From: Inia geoffrensis
Lineage: Eukaryota > Chordata > Mammalia > Artiodactyla > Iniidae
Direction of reading: 5' to 3'
DNA: 64,000 nucleotides
Assembly: GCA_036417435.1 (NCBI GenBank)
Contig: CM070904.1
Span: 65,495,908-65,559,907, forward strand
Shown here: in pieces, positions 22,011 through 34,201 of the stretch
Layout: every line of letters begins with the position of its first letter
Numbering within the stretch: position 1 is the first letter of the stretch
The notes under the pieces: generated by a model
The model's input: the letters and a program-made list of their open reading frames with translations, nothing else
Databases searched by the model: none
What the model was told of the DNA's origin: nothing
Translations under genes and position numbers: made by a program

Positions 22011-24355
22011 GGCAGAGAAGAAGTCCGAGTGTTCTGCCGTCTGATTTGATATTCCGTGCCCTCAACCAGAGAGATTTCCATGTGCAGTGCCCTTTTCCTT
22101 ACATGCTTGTGATTTAAGAAAAAAACTGAGAGTCAGTATATACTAAAATGCTAAATATAATCAGGTGCCAAAGCAATGGTAGAGGTAATGGATGCTCAGG
22201 GTGGTTGCAAAGGGTGCAAGTCCTGCTTGCCACTCCATGGACAGTGTACGAGCAAAGGTGCAGAGTGGGGCGCTGAGCAGGTGTTGGGGAGGGGATGTGA
22301 GAAGTCTAAGCTTACTGAAGGGGTATGCAGTGGGAGGGCTACACTGCAGGTACTAATGAGGACCTTTGGCACTCTCAAGATGAGTAGCCACTTTTTATAG
22401 CTATTGTTACTACTTTGGCTTTGCTGGCTTTTAAAAATTAAGGCATGTGTCTTTTTACTTGGCGTTCCAACTGCTCTTAATTTATATATTAATTTGCTAA
22501 TTCCGAAGGGCAAGACACTATGAAGGGTTGTTCCAAAACTAATGTATTGTATTGCACTGTATTATGTGACTGTGCATGATATTTTTGGTTTTTCATCCTA
22601 AAATATCAGGGAAATAAAGTCTCCAGCAAATGGTCTTTCTCCAAGGCTTTACTTTCACAGACTGCTTTGGGTAGCTCTGCATTTGCTTTTGTGAGCTGGA
22701 TGATTATGAATTGATCACTGGAAGGAAATTTTTAAAAGCAAGTGTGGTGTTTAGACAATTTTGGAGGAGGGGAAGAAGAAAAAGGGAGTAACTGTACAGG
22801 ATAATTAAGTTCCATCTTTGTATTCATCTTAGAAGTTCAGGCCTGTTTAACTGACCTACTCTAACCTACTGCAAAGGAAACATTAACAGCAGTGGAGGTA
22901 TAAATATTACATAGTGCTGTTATGCTTGTGTTAAAACAAAAAAAAAGACAAAAGCCTTGTAGTTTTTAAAAATACTGGTACATTTGCTGTACTGGATAAG
23001 AAATCCAAATGTATAGCTCTGTAGCACCAGCTTAAAATAATACCTTAAGTAGGGAAGCCTCCCTTGTCTCTTCTTAAACTGACTTAGTTGAGCACTAGTA
23101 TGGTCAATAAAAGCATAACACTGGGAAAACAGTTTTCAGAAGTTTGTGCTATTCTTCTATCAGCTGTCTTACATGGAGAGCCTTAATGACTCTCTCTGTC
23201 ACACTAATGGTCATTTCTGTGTGTTTCAGCAAATCAACTACTTCTGGTGTATCCTGTTGGCCCCATTACCATTCACCTGCAGGCAACGGAAGCTCAAAAT
23301 AAGGCAGGGAGATGCAGCTCCTGAATTCCCTCTGAGACTCAAAAGAGGAGGTTTGTGGCTATTTTTCAGAGAAAAGTTAACCTTGCAATTGACCACTTGA
23401 CCATCCAACTATATGTAATATGGCTCTGGTTTCAGTATTAAATTACACACTTAGTAGTGCATACATGACAGAAAGCTCATTCAATTAATTTCTCAGCTTT
23501 TCCATTTGTCTTGGAAGGCATTTTCTTTCTTCACAGAAGCAGCCCTTGATTAAGTGGGGGAAGGCATATCTTAGGCTCTTCACTGTCAGGATGTTCAAAT
23601 GATGAAAATATCATCTTTGATATGCTCCACTGAAAACATCTTGTATGTGGAGTAGAGATGCACATCCCTGGAGAAGGCTGTCCTGTGTTGTAGAGCAGGT
23701 AAACTGGTGGGGATGGAGGCACTTCACCGAAAGTCTCCTGTAGCCCCACATTAATATGATTGGACTTGAGCCTGATGCTTCCCAAACAGACTAGATGGTG
23801 CCCCATGCTTAGATTCTGCTCCTGCCAGGCCACGGGCTGGAGGGCAATTCTTGTTGGCCTCCGTGGTTTTCTGGCTTTCCTTGTTTGACAGAATCCAGTT
23901 CTCCTGACCTTCAGGCCATGGAGCAGAGCTCATCGCTTCCACCTGGCCTACACAGTAAGTAAAGCTATGCCCCTGGAATACTGCTTCCATGGTTAGTTTA
24001 ATTTTAATTTATTGCAGAGGTGGTTTTATGCATATGACTTTATAACTGTGCACGTACCCTGAGACCTCTGAAGGTCAAATAAATAATAAATGCTCATTAA
24101 GGGCACGGTGCTTTCGCTGAAACTGGCCAAGAAAGGTGTCACTGGTGATACTTTCATGTGGACAAATAGCATCCAAGTCAAGTAGGATCTAGTATTAAAC
24201 TATTACAGTATTTGGTTCTGCTGCTCTAGAAAATTATATGCCAGCAATGCCTAGTCAATCATTAAAATAGTGGGACCATTTAAAACTGGGAGGTACTTGC
24301 TGTTTAATCTATTTTTCTTTTAAACCATTGGACTTTGGGGGGTTATTCTTCTTTG

Positions 24356-24358
<3 letters not shown>
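22011..24358. other. Sequence without recognised features
   Basis: Several short frames (22176-22400 plus, 22196-22513 minus, 23531-23990 minus) show no domain or family resemblance. No young SINE or L1 is present. I see no supportable gene. Confidence 0.5.
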
Positions 24359-24398
<40 letters not shown>

Positions 24399-24408
24399 TA
24401 TGTGTGTA
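24359..24408. repeat. (TG)n microsatellite
   Basis: About 50 bp of TG, uninterrupted from 24359 to 24390 and then with two TA interruptions. The pure left part is likely to vary in length between individuals. Confidence 0.92.
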
Positions 24409-25144
24409 GAATGGGAGAGAAAGTGGAAAGCAGGGAGAGAAAGAATAAGTTCTCACACTTCTTAAAGAAGTCTCCTGTTAGAGGTTACAAAAGGAAACCC
24501 TGATTTTTACCTGTGGATGAGGTACAGAACAGGGTACCAAGGTGACCCCAGGCTGCAGCTGCAGAATTCCCACCATGGAAATCCTGGCATCCAGATGTTG
24601 TGTGTTCAGACCCCTTCAAGGTGGAAGTGCTGTCCCCATCTCTGACATGCTGTCTCTTTCTCCGTATCCCTGGGCTGCCATGGGGGATGGATCAACGAGA
24701 AAGCGCTCAGTGTGCCCAAGGCCTCCTATCTGAAAAATGCTGAATCACTGGATTTTGGAACGTGAATAAAAGTTAATTCTCTTAAAGAATAAAACAGAAT
24801 TCTGACAATTTTGGTTGATAGCACTCATATAATCTTAACAAACAACACAACCTATTAACGTGATAGGGAATTCTACTTTATAAACTTCAGTGTTATGCTA
24901 TGTTCTAAGCACGCTCTCCTTCATGTTAACTTAAGATATATTTATAACCTAATTATGCACATACATTCTATTCCTTATCCTAAACATATTTATAGCTAAG
25001 AAAGGAAACCTAAAATTGGAGCTGATTATGTTTGTTTCATTGGCTTAAAAGCAACCATGACCATATAACCTTTTTGGAAACTCAGCTTTCCTTGAAAACA
25101 AACAAAACCAAAACAGAGATCCTAGCTTTTTATTTTAATAATGT
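24409..25144. other. AT-rich sequence without recognised features
   Basis: No repeat recognised; the 63-codon plus frame at 24542-24733 has no domain. Confidence 0.5.
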
Positions 25145-25494
25145 AGAATTAATCTTGGGACTTCCCTGGTGACGCAGTGGTTGAGAATCCGCCTGTCAAT
25201 GCAGGGGACACAAGTTCAATCCCTGGACCGGGAAGATCCCACATGCCGTGGAGCAACTAAGCCCGTGAGCCACAACTACTGAGCGTGTGCTCTAGAGCCT
25301 GCGAAGCACAACTACTGAAGCCCACGCTCCTGAGGCCTGTGCTCCACAACAAGAGAAGCCACTGCAGTGAGAAGCCCGCGCACCGCAATGAAGAGTAGCC
25401 CCCACTCACCGCAATAGAGAAAGCCCGCGCAGCAACGAAGACCCAACACAGCCAAAAAAATAAAATAAATAATCAAAAAAAAAGAATTAATCTT
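25145..25494 (+). mobile_element. Older, long CHR-type SINE with perfect target duplication
   Basis: Sense copy of the ~325-bp form: head at 25157 (gggacttccctggtgacgcag), then a longer body with repeated 'gcccgcgca' and 'aactactga' motifs, and tail 'aaaaaaataaaataaataat'. The 12-bp target agaattaatctt is perfectly duplicated at 25145-25156 and 25483-25494. Body divergence is greater than in the 200-bp copies. Confidence 0.92.
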
Positions 25495-26195
25495 AATTTA
25501 GAAGGGTAATCATCATGGATTATTATAGTCTGTATTTCTTTGATGTGCCTAATTCTTACCTTTCTGTTTTAATACCTTTGTTCATGTCGGTAACTACAGT
25601 CAAATGGAGACACACTGGTAATTGAAATCTCTCTCCAATTCCTAAATCAAATCTTTGGTCCTCATTCTACTCAAGAGCCAGTTTTGGATCAGGTCTGGAA
25701 TGGTGGAGAAGATAAACTGTGGAAAGGTGTGGGAGAATACAAAGGTGCATTCCCAAGTATATTCCTCTTCCCAGCTCCTTCCCTGTAAGTCCTCCCAGTG
25801 AATCTACCTAAAGATTTGATTATGTCCCTTCCATAAACTGATAGGATTAGTTTTAATCCATCCAAAGTTCTTACCTTGTTTTGGGTGTCTTAGAGTTTTT
25901 CTTGATGTGGACAAATTAATTTTTTTATGGCCCGAAAGACCACCATCATCCTGATTTGCATTATTGAATTTCCTTATAAGCTCTACAGGCTAAACATAAA
26001 AATAAAGGAAAGATTATTTTAGTCCTGTCAATTCCACATGGCCCTACTGCCTTTAAAGTGTAGAACGTTTAGTCATTGGTATATAATTGCTAACAAGGTG
26101 ATTTTTTTCAGCCTTATTTTGAAATATTGTTTTAAACTCACAGGATTCCCAAGGTCTAGGCAAGCATATCCAGGCTGAGCAAATGCAAAGTCAAG
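25495..26195. other. AT-rich sequence without recognised features
   Basis: Nothing recognisable in this 700 bp. Confidence 0.5.
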
Positions 26196-26199
26196 AATA

Positions 26200-26445
26200 A
26201 ATGCAAACACCATTCAATAAGGATATTCGAGTGCCAGGTACTCTGCCAGAGTCTTTGACAGGCATTATATCATTTACTCCTCATGGCCACTGCATGAGGG
26301 AAGTATTCATACTTACGCAGTTCACAGATGAGGTGACTGAGGCTGAAAGAGTAACAGACTCAAGGCAAGTAGACAGGCTGAGATTTCACCCAGGTCTATC
26401 TGACTCCAAAGTCAGTGCTCTGAACTACAGAGCTTCAACATCGTG
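26200..26445 (-). repeat. MIR element, antisense
   Basis: Includes 'gttcacagatgaggtgactgaggctgaaagagtaacagactcaaggcaag' (split across 26321-26370) and 'tttcacccaggtctatctgactccaaagtcagtgctctgaac', the antisense MIR order from tail to head. An 81-codon open frame through it is incidental. Confidence 0.85.
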
Positions 26446-27606
26446 AATCAAAACATTAATTGATAAGTAGTGAAAACGGAGGCTTTGCGTTAAAAGTAAA
26501 AAGCACTTTTTCTTCCCAAAGAAAATCGGTCGTTAAAAAACTTCAGTGTAAAAAGGTAGGGGACCTCATATGTCTGTCAGGCAATTCCTCTCCTGTGAAT
26601 TTAGATCCAATCCATTATCAATATTTTCTGGCAGTATTTCTTTCCTTTTACCGCTACATCATTCGTAAAGTTCAGTGTTTCCAGAACTATAACGTGCCAA
26701 TCCTTACTATGCTTTCTCAGCACTATTTGCATTTTAAATGACTGGAACCATTGCAGCCAATCACATTAGAAGACAGAGGCCACTGTTGTTAATTCCAGGC
26801 AATATGTGAAGGGAGTAAAAACCCTGAGCGCTCTACACAACCATTTCCCAGATGTTTGTCAGACTTGTCTATTTTCTCTAACTCACGTGCAGAGAAACCC
26901 AGACAAATCTGTACTTTTTCTTTTGTATTGACAAAGTTCTAGGAATAAAATGTTTTCCTGACCAACACAAACAAAAAATACTACTGAGTGCTTGTAGTTT
27001 AAGCTGCAATATATTTATTTATAGCTTTTCTGAAGTGTGTCTCTTTTGTGTAGAACTTTTAACTTGATTGCTTTTTTTAAAGCAACTGCTCAGCATTGCT
27101 CCTTAGACCCACAGACTTTAAAAACATCCTAAATGAAGCAAGAGAAAAATTTCAAGGAAAAGATTTGGCATTAGAAAGCAAAATGGGAAAAGTAGTAATT
27201 CTCTTTTAGAAGAGCTCTGATTTATTTAGATCCCTAATTCAGCTTCCTATAGATGGATATTCCTTTAAAAGGAATCCATCCCTTTCTAAGTATTAATTTC
27301 CTCTTTTATATAATTGTGATATTCCTTCCATACTTATATTACAAGCTTCTGATGGTGAAGAGGTGAGATAATCAGCAGCTCATTAAAGTTGGAAGATTCT
27401 AATTTTACTAGTAAAAAATGTAAAAAAAAAAATTCTATGTAAGCAAGTAAAATAAATTTACCACATACAAATGAGTTATTGCTCTTACAGTCAAACTTTG
27501 GGACAGATTAGATTTTAAACAGGGAACCCACAAGCTAAATTAAGAAAAAAAAAGAATAGGTTGAGATGAAAGGGTTGCCAAGGAACACATTGAACACCTG
27601 TGCAAT
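26446..27606. other. AT-rich sequence without recognised features
   Basis: A CCAAT sequence (26757-26761) occurs but there is no CpG island or TATA context to suggest a promoter. No gene or repeat supported. Confidence 0.5.
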
Positions 27607-27803
27607 CATTCAATGCTTTTTTTTTTTTTTTTTTTCTGTTGCGGAGCACAGGCTCCGGACGCGCAGGCTCAGCGGCCATGGCTCACGGGCCCAGCCGCTC
27701 CGCGGCACGTGGGATCTTCCCGGCCCGGGGCACGAACCCGCATCCCCTGCATCGGCAGGCGGACTCTCAACCACTGCGCCACCAGGGAAGCCCCATTCAG
27801 TGC
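27607..27803 (-). mobile_element. CHR-type SINE with internal deletion
   Basis: Antisense young copy with T run 27617-27635. The block that normally joins the tail to the body (gcggtacgcgggcctctcac and the following ~15 bp) is missing, so the T run meets 'ctgttgcggagcac' directly. Flanked by cattcaatgc (27607-27616) and cattcagtgc (27794-27803). It lies immediately next to an older SINE at the same target sequence. Confidence 0.93.
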
Positions 27804-28173
27804 TTTTTTTAAAAAAATAAATTTATTTATTTATTTTTGGCTGCATTGGGTCTTTGTTGCTGTGCACGGGCTTTCTCTAGTTGCGGCAAGTGGGGGCTAC
27901 TCTTCATTGAGATGCACATGCTTCTAATTGCAGTGACTTCTCTGTTGCAGAGCACAGATTCTAGGCGCACGGGCTTCAGTAGTTGAGGCTCACAGGCTCA
28001 GTAGTTGTGGCCCGTGGGCTCTAGGGCACAGGCTTAGTATCTATGGCGCATGGGCTTTGTTGCTCCGCAGCATGTGGGATCTTCACAGACCAGGGCTCAA
28101 ACGTGTGTCCCCTGCATTGGCAGGTGGATTCTTAACCACTGCGCCACCAGGGAAGCCCTCATTCAGTGCTTTT
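27794..28173 (-). mobile_element. Older, long CHR-type SINE sharing a target site with its neighbour
   Basis: Antisense copy of the long form, from a T/A-rich tail (27804-27838) to a head ending 'ccaccagggaagccct' at 28159. The flanking target cattcagtgctttt occurs at 27794-27807 and again at 28160-28173. Together with the copy at 27607 this gives three target repeats around two SINEs. Confidence 0.9.
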
Positions 28174-28261
28174 GACAATAAGGTAGATATTACATATATA
28201 AGGAAGAGTGTTTTATTACTATTATTTTTGACACCAGAATAGTCAAATATTTTCCTGCATC

Positions 28262-28322
28262 TTTTATAGGGCACCTCACAGTGCCTGGACTATTGCAAGT
28301 GCTCAATAAATCTCTGCTAATT
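28262..28322 (+). repeat. MIR 3'-end fragment
   Basis: The text 'cctcacagtgcctggactattgcaagtgctcaataaatctctgctaatt' (split at 28273-28320) matches the MIR tail pattern 'agtgcctggcac..gtgctcaataaatgttagct'. Confidence 0.65.
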
Positions 28323-28407
28323 TGACAAACCCTCTCTCATTTTTAGTGATTATCTCTTTTGAGGGAAGCAATTCAATATGAATTTCTAGAGCCTACAGTT
28401 AATGAGC

Positions 28408-28675
28408 TAGCAGCCTGGAGCCACAGGGGTTAAAGAGCATGTGTCTTAGAGTCAGAAGGACTTGGGGTTGAATGAAGCTCCTATAGAGCTGTGTGATGGG
28501 GACAAAGTACACAATGTCTTTGATCCTCAGTTTCCTCACCTGTAAAATGGGGAAATGATACCTATATCACAGTGGTTTTGTATGAATTAAACTGGATAAA
28601 GCATTTAAAGTGTTCAGTGCAGTGCAGGCACACAAAAATTGCCCGCTTAAGCGTAGCTATTATTATTCATTGTGG
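28408..28675 (+). repeat. MIR element, nearly full length
   Basis: Sense copy showing 'ggttaaagagcatgtgtctt', 'gagtcagaaggacttggggt', 'cctcagtttcctcacctgta' and a tail '..gtagctattattattcat'. One of the best preserved MIRs in the window. Confidence 0.9.
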
Positions 28676-29181
28676 TAGTGGTAGTGTCATGATATTTCCT
28701 CCCTTCTCTGCCTTCTCTCCTTTCTTCTTTTTCCCCTTTCTTCTTTCTCTCCTAGCCACAAATAGACGGGGATGTCCCATAATGGAATTACCGTTATAAA
28801 ATGCCTCAATTACTATAATGTTCTTGTACGGTCATGCTCTGATAATACTGAGTGGTGTCACTGAAAATGCTGAAGGACAATTTTAAAGGTAAGGTCTTAA
28901 AAATTTGGATTTTTCTATCATCCTCCCTAACCCTATGTCTTAGTAGCCATCTGTATTTCTCTTAATCCATTTGTGGCCCAATAGGTTGCTCTTCCTTTTT
29001 ACTTTAACAAGTCTCTATCTGTAGAAATTCCACTATTGTTGTGACAACAGTTGGAGTGGATCACTGCCTTGCAAAGAACCATCACCTGAATCATCTCACT
29101 CTCAGGTAATAACCAGAGACAGCTAGTCTCACTTCCTTATCCTTGTTTCTCCTTAAACTTAAGAAGAAATTAAAATTGAAA
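28676..29181. other. Pyrimidine-rich then AT-rich sequence, nothing recognised
   Basis: A TTTC/CTTT-rich tract lies at 28697-28757. No gene or named repeat is supportable. Confidence 0.5.
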
Positions 29182-29383
29182 ATATACTGTATTGGGCTTC
29201 CCTGGTGGCGCAGTGGTTGAGAGTCCGCCTGCTGATGCAGGGGACACGGGTTCATGCCCTGGTCCGGGAAGATACCACATGCCGTGGAGTAGCTGGGCCC
29301 GTGAGCCATGGCCGTTGGGCCTGCAGGTCCGGAGCCTGTGCTCTGCAACGGGAGAGGCCACAACAGTGAGAGGCCCGCGTACC

Positions 29384-29476
<93 letters not shown>

Positions 29477-29482
29477 TGTATT
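29182..29482 (+). mobile_element. CHR-type SINE whose tail became a (TA)n microsatellite
   Basis: Sense copy starting near 29194 (gggcttccctggtggcgcag). The body ends '..gcgtaccgc' and is followed by A (29386-29415) and then (TA)n to about 29475. The target atatactgtatt is perfectly duplicated at 29182-29193 and 29471-29482, proving that the whole A+TA stretch lies inside the insertion. The right flank is the edge of an MLT1 LTR. Confidence 0.94.
29415..29475. repeat. (TA)n microsatellite
   Basis: About 30 uninterrupted TA units directly attached to a SINE A tail. Purity and length predict high length polymorphism. Confidence 0.93.
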
Positions 29483-29945
29483 AGTTTTCTTGGGCTACTG
29501 TACCACAGTATCACAAACTGGGGTGGCTTAAAACAACAGAAATGTATTGTCTCATAGTTCTAGAAGCTAGAAGTCCAAAATCAAGGGGTTGGCAGGGCCA
29601 TGGTTCCACTGACACCTGTAGGAGAGAATCCTTCCTTGTCTTTTTTAGCTTCTGGTGTTTGGTGGTAATTCTTCATGTTCCTTGGCTTGTAGATTCATCA
29701 CTCCATCTCTGCCTCTATCATAACGAGGCCATCATCTTCCTGTGTGTCTCTTCTTCTCTTTATTAGGATAATAGTCACATTGGACTAAGGGCCTAGCATA
29801 CTCTAGTATGACCTTAGCTTAACTCAATGAATTATATTTGCAACAACTCTATTTCCAAATGAGACTGCATTCTCAGGTACTGGGGTTAGGACTTCAACGT
29901 ATCTTTTAGGGGGACACAATTTATTCCATAATATACATTACAATG
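29478..29945 (-). mobile_element. MLT1-type LTR (ERVL-MaLR), solitary
   Basis: On the plus strand it opens 'tgtattagttttcttgggct' with 'ggtggcttaaaacaacagaa' and closes '..ggggttaggacttcaac..gggggacacaatttattccata', the reverse complement of an MLT1 LTR. No internal coding part flanks it, so it is a solo, ancient LTR. Boundaries follow the family pattern and are approximate at the right end. Confidence 0.85.
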
Positions 29946-30054
29946 CTTAAGCTAAGTAAAATAAATTTTCAAGTAATTCTAGTGAAAGTCAGAATAAATC
30001 TGATGGTGTTGTCAAGAACAGGGAAGAAAAAAAGAATCAGAAAGGATTAGATTG

Positions 30055-30165
30055 GCCAACAGATATTTACTGAGCACTTAATGTGTGCAACCATGTAGAA
30101 TATTCTAAGCATCTGATAATCTACTTATCTTCAAGGACTTCACAATTGAATTGAAGGATTTTGGA
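30055..30165 (-). repeat. L2 3'-end fragment, antisense
   Basis: The text 'caacagatatttactgagcacttaatgtgtgcaac' followed by 'ttcaaggacttcacaattga' matches L2 read in antisense (aaatatttattgagcacctactgtgtgccag...aaggagcttacagt). Confidence 0.65.
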
Positions 30166-31793
30166 TACTACACGTGTTTAGAAGCAAACAGAAAACATTT
30201 TCTTACCTTAAAACATAGTCAACAACCAAGAAATGAGTAAAAATACCTCTGTGCCAAACCAGCCCAAAGTGAGGTTTCCAAGTCTGCACTGTATGCATGT
30301 GGTTTCCTTGTAGAAAAGTAGTTCAGTAGCCTATTAACTCCTATGCAACATATAATTGTAGCAATCATATCCATTTGATTTTCCTGTCTACCACAGACTA
30401 GTCAGGCATATTGAAAGCAGTGAGAATAACAACTGAAAACCTGACAATAAAAGAAGGATATGAAGGAAAAAGAGAACTAATAGGAGAACTGAAATTTTGC
30501 TACTTTCTGAAATCATGTAGTGTAGAGACAATCCGATATGCTTTGTCAGGTTTTGTGAACCTTATTCCTTACAATACAATAATTGGTGTTCAATGTAATG
30601 ATCCCAAGATATGGAGAAGCATTTAGATTCTGACCAATATGTTATTTTAATAAGGCAGACACATTTGTAACATATTTTAGAGTTTGTTCCAAAATTGTTA
30701 AAAAATATTAAATGATAAAACCAAACTATTTACAGAACTTAATCACAACGACAGAGCCCAAGAGTGTTTTTGGCAGGTTTTACTTAAGTGCAAATGAGTG
30801 GCAGATACATGTTTAGAATTTCAGTGCAGAGAAGGGAGATAAAAATGCTGTGTTGGAATGGTCATAGATAATGTCCAGAAATTGCCCCTTGTTAGCACTT
30901 AGAAACACAGCTGGGTTTACTGTACTCCAGAGTAGTATGAGTCTAGTGAAATAGGCTCTAGCACTTTTCCCGTCAAGAGTGGTCTGTGTGGGAAGCCCAC
31001 AGTCACAGATGATCCTGTATACTTCAGAGCCTAGCATGATTCAGGAACTGACTAGACAGTTCAGTTTTCCTCTTGGTTAGATTGCAGACTTTCCAGGAGA
31101 GGCATTACAAACTCAAATGCCTTCAGGGATCTAGCAGGCAATATAAATGAATTAAGTGTGACAGGTATGAGATATTATTTGGAAGCAAATTTGGACAGAA
31201 TGTGCCCCTCTAAAAGCATTATCATTTGTATTTTCTTTATAATCTTTAAAATTATCCAGCCTGGAACTGAATTCAGATCTAGAGCCTCCGGATCACTGCC
31301 TTGGCATCTAGCATCAACCCATCCTGTTCCAGACCCAACATGACCTTGGTTTCTTACAGCTCAGGCCTGCTATCATTCTCTTCGCTCTGTTTTCACCCAA
31401 TGGCCTTGGTATTCCGGAATTGAGAAGTGAGAGAATATCCACTTGTCTAACATTTACCGAAGAATGTTTTTAAGGACATTGGTCCTGTGAGATATTCCTA
31501 AAAAATGAGGATCTTGTTATCAAATAATTATGGGAAATAACACATACTATACCCCCTTTCAAATGATCACTATACACATTCACATATTAAAAGCTCTGAG
31601 ATGACTTTTAATAAAGAAAATGGATAATTCGATGTTTTAATGCAAAGCTAACCACACTTAGTTTGTTACTGAACTTCCCTCCTCCTTTATAATTACATCA
31701 TGAAGAGCTAATGTTCCATGGAGCACGCCCTGGAAAACACTGAGACATTACCTCTTACGGAACTCTATGTTAAATTGTATAAGTGAGAAAAGC
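30166..31793. other. AT-rich sequence without recognised features
   Basis: Short frames at 30411-30626 (plus) and 30813-31037 (minus) have no domain. No gene or repeat is supported. Confidence 0.5.
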
Positions 31794-32028
31794 AGAACTA
31801 ATTCTTTTTTTTTTTTTTTTTTGTGGTACGCGGGCCTGTCACTGTTGTGGCCTCTCTCATTGTGGAGGACAGGCTCCGGATGCGCAGGCTCAGCTGCCAT
31901 GGCTCACGGGCCCAGCCGTTCCGCGGCACATGGGATCTTCCCAGACCGGGGCACGAACCCGTGTCCCCTGCATCGGCAGGCGGACTCTCAACCACTGTGC
32001 CACCAGGGAAGCCCCAGAACTAATTCTT
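31794..32028 (-). mobile_element. CHR-type SINE with perfect 13-bp target duplication
   Basis: Antisense young copy from the T run (31805-31822) to 'caccagggaagcccc' ending at 32015. The target agaactaattctt occurs at 31794-31806 and 32016-32028 without mismatch, which suggests a fairly recent insertion. Confidence 0.96.
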
Positions 32029-33964
32029 GAACATGCAAAGAGTTTATATAATCTTGTTCAGAATTTCCATACGGGGAGGAAACATCCATCAATGATGTCC
32101 CACTTTGTCCCTCCAATAAATGCTAGGGAAAAATCTTTGGCCCTTTTCTCCACCCAATTATTTGCTTCACCCCAGAGGCAAGAGTAACTTCCCTGGTTTG
32201 GCCATGTCTTGGTTATTAGGGTGTGAGCTTACTCTTACCCTCAAATCTGGAAACAGGCTATTATTTTCTTTCTCTCCCTTAGACCACTAGCCTGTAAGAG
32301 ACAGGGTATCTCCCTTTCCTCCTCCTTTGGATTTTTAGAAGGGTAGGACTTTTGCCCTTGGCAGGAGGGAAGTTCTGCCGTCTTCTCTAGTCCAGTTTTG
32401 CTAGGCAGGTCCCTACATTAGACAACACAGCTGACCTGCCTCTGACTTCTGTGACTGAATTCTTTGTGTACATACTCAATTGGCCATTACCTGAAGGTGA
32501 AAAGGGACCAGTGGCAGGATTCAGACAGCAAACCCACTCACAGCCTTCAACATTATGCACAGAATAAAAAATCAACTCTACTAACCCATTGCCCAGGTTA
32601 TTAACATGAGCAGCAGAACCTCTTTGTGCTCTGCTGACCATTGTGGACTGAGAGAGAGAGAATGGCATTTACCAGAGAGACCACTTATTGTTTTAGGTTC
32701 CTTTTTTTTTCTTCTCTTTTTTTTTAAAACCATAACCTTCAGAAATCAGTTAGAAAAGACCTTTTGCATCTCAGGCTATAATTTTTTTGAAGAAATGATG
32801 TAATAGGCTGCTCTATTTCTAATCTTGAGAATATTTGGTTTTGGGCGTATTTCAAATGTTGATGTTAGGCTGATATGAAAATGCCTGTTCGTGCTCAAAA
32901 TCCAGGACAAAGGTTATTCCACCAAGCTCAATAGAAAGTAATAAATAATTCTGAAATATTCTTAAAATAAGAATATAAAATATTATAACTTGTCAAGCCT
33001 TCAACTCTATATTTGCTTATTATTGCCAACCCAGCAGGTATAACAAAGGCACCTGCCTCTGCCCTGACATTTCATCTGCCAGGAGAGGTCCACCTCTGCT
33101 CACCAAGCCTTGTTTATCAAAGTTTCAGCCATTGTTTCAAAACCTCTTATTCCATGCCAGATGCATCTTAATTGTACTAATTCTCTCTGCTATATCGATA
33201 TGTCAGTAAGGATTCTCCATCTTGCCCACTGTATTTGCAATATCTGGGACTGTGATAAATAATGCATTCCTGATGATACATTGAGGCTATTTGTATGAAA
33301 GCACTACTAAAACTAATATAGCTACAAGAAAAAAACCATCATTAATATGAATTCATAGGACCTCTTGCGAGGGTTTATTTCTGCAAAAATAATGGTGTCT
33401 TGAGGGTTGGTCTAGAATGAAAGGAAAATACAGGCTATTTATATCTGCCTCACTGCTTCACAGATGCGTTGAAGTGAAATGCAAAACTCTTGTGGACTTG
33501 CTAGTGACTTTAAATCCCATCCCTGTATTCTTTCCATTGGTAGAAGAAAAAATTGGGTATATGAGCTATATCATCCTATAGTCACATATTCTATTCATAG
33601 CTAAAAACCCATTAGCTCAGTTACATAGTTTAATAACAACCTGTATCACACATTGCTGTTGCAACAAATGACATTATATAAATGTAGATTTTTATCTTTT
33701 CCTTTGAGTTTTCATTGTTAGAACAACTGAAATAAAATCAGGATAACTGAGTTTTCATCGCTAGAAAGGAAAGAAAATACAGTAAGAGTTTGTGTGTATG
33801 GTTATCCCTCAACCTGTGTGTACACAGTGGAAGTTTATGTCCTATGCCACCTCTCAGAAGCAGGGGTCTTGTGCTTAGGAAGATTGTCAGAACCTTCACT
33901 GGATGCCTTTTTCACCTGCTAAGATGATTTCTTGATCCAAAATGTCATTAAACAGTAATGTTTC
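32029..33964. other. Sequence without recognised features
   Basis: The 93-codon minus frame at 32668-32387 has no recognisable domain. A (AG)n patch at 32649-32660 and T runs near 32702-32726 are simple sequence. No supportable gene. Confidence 0.5.
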
Positions 33965-34201
33965 ATAAAGCTTTTTTTTTTTTTTTTTTTTGCGGTACGC
34001 GGGCCTCTCTCACTGTTGCGGCCTCTCCCGTTGCGGAGCACAGGCTCCGGACGCGCAGGCTCAGCAGCCATGGCTCACGGGCCCAGCCGCTCCGCGGCAT
34101 GTGGGATCTTCCCGGACCGGGGCACGAATCCATGTCCACTGCATCAGCAGGCGGACTTTCAACCACTGCGCCACCAGGGAAGCCCCTCCTATAAAGCTTT
34201 T
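33965..34201 (-). mobile_element. CHR-type SINE
   Basis: Antisense copy with T run 33972-33991 and head ending near 34186. The target ataaagctttt is found at 33965-33975 and 34191-34201, with four extra bases (tcct) between the head and the right repeat. The body has a small 'ctct' expansion in 'gcctctctcactgttgcgg'. Confidence 0.94.

Noticed and set aside
27600..28173. CRISPR-like array (regular repeats with spacers)
   Set aside because: The repeats are three target-site copies around SINEs in a mammalian genome.
29478..29945. Provirus flanking the MLT1 LTR
   Set aside because: No internal region or second LTR is present; it is a solitary ancient LTR.
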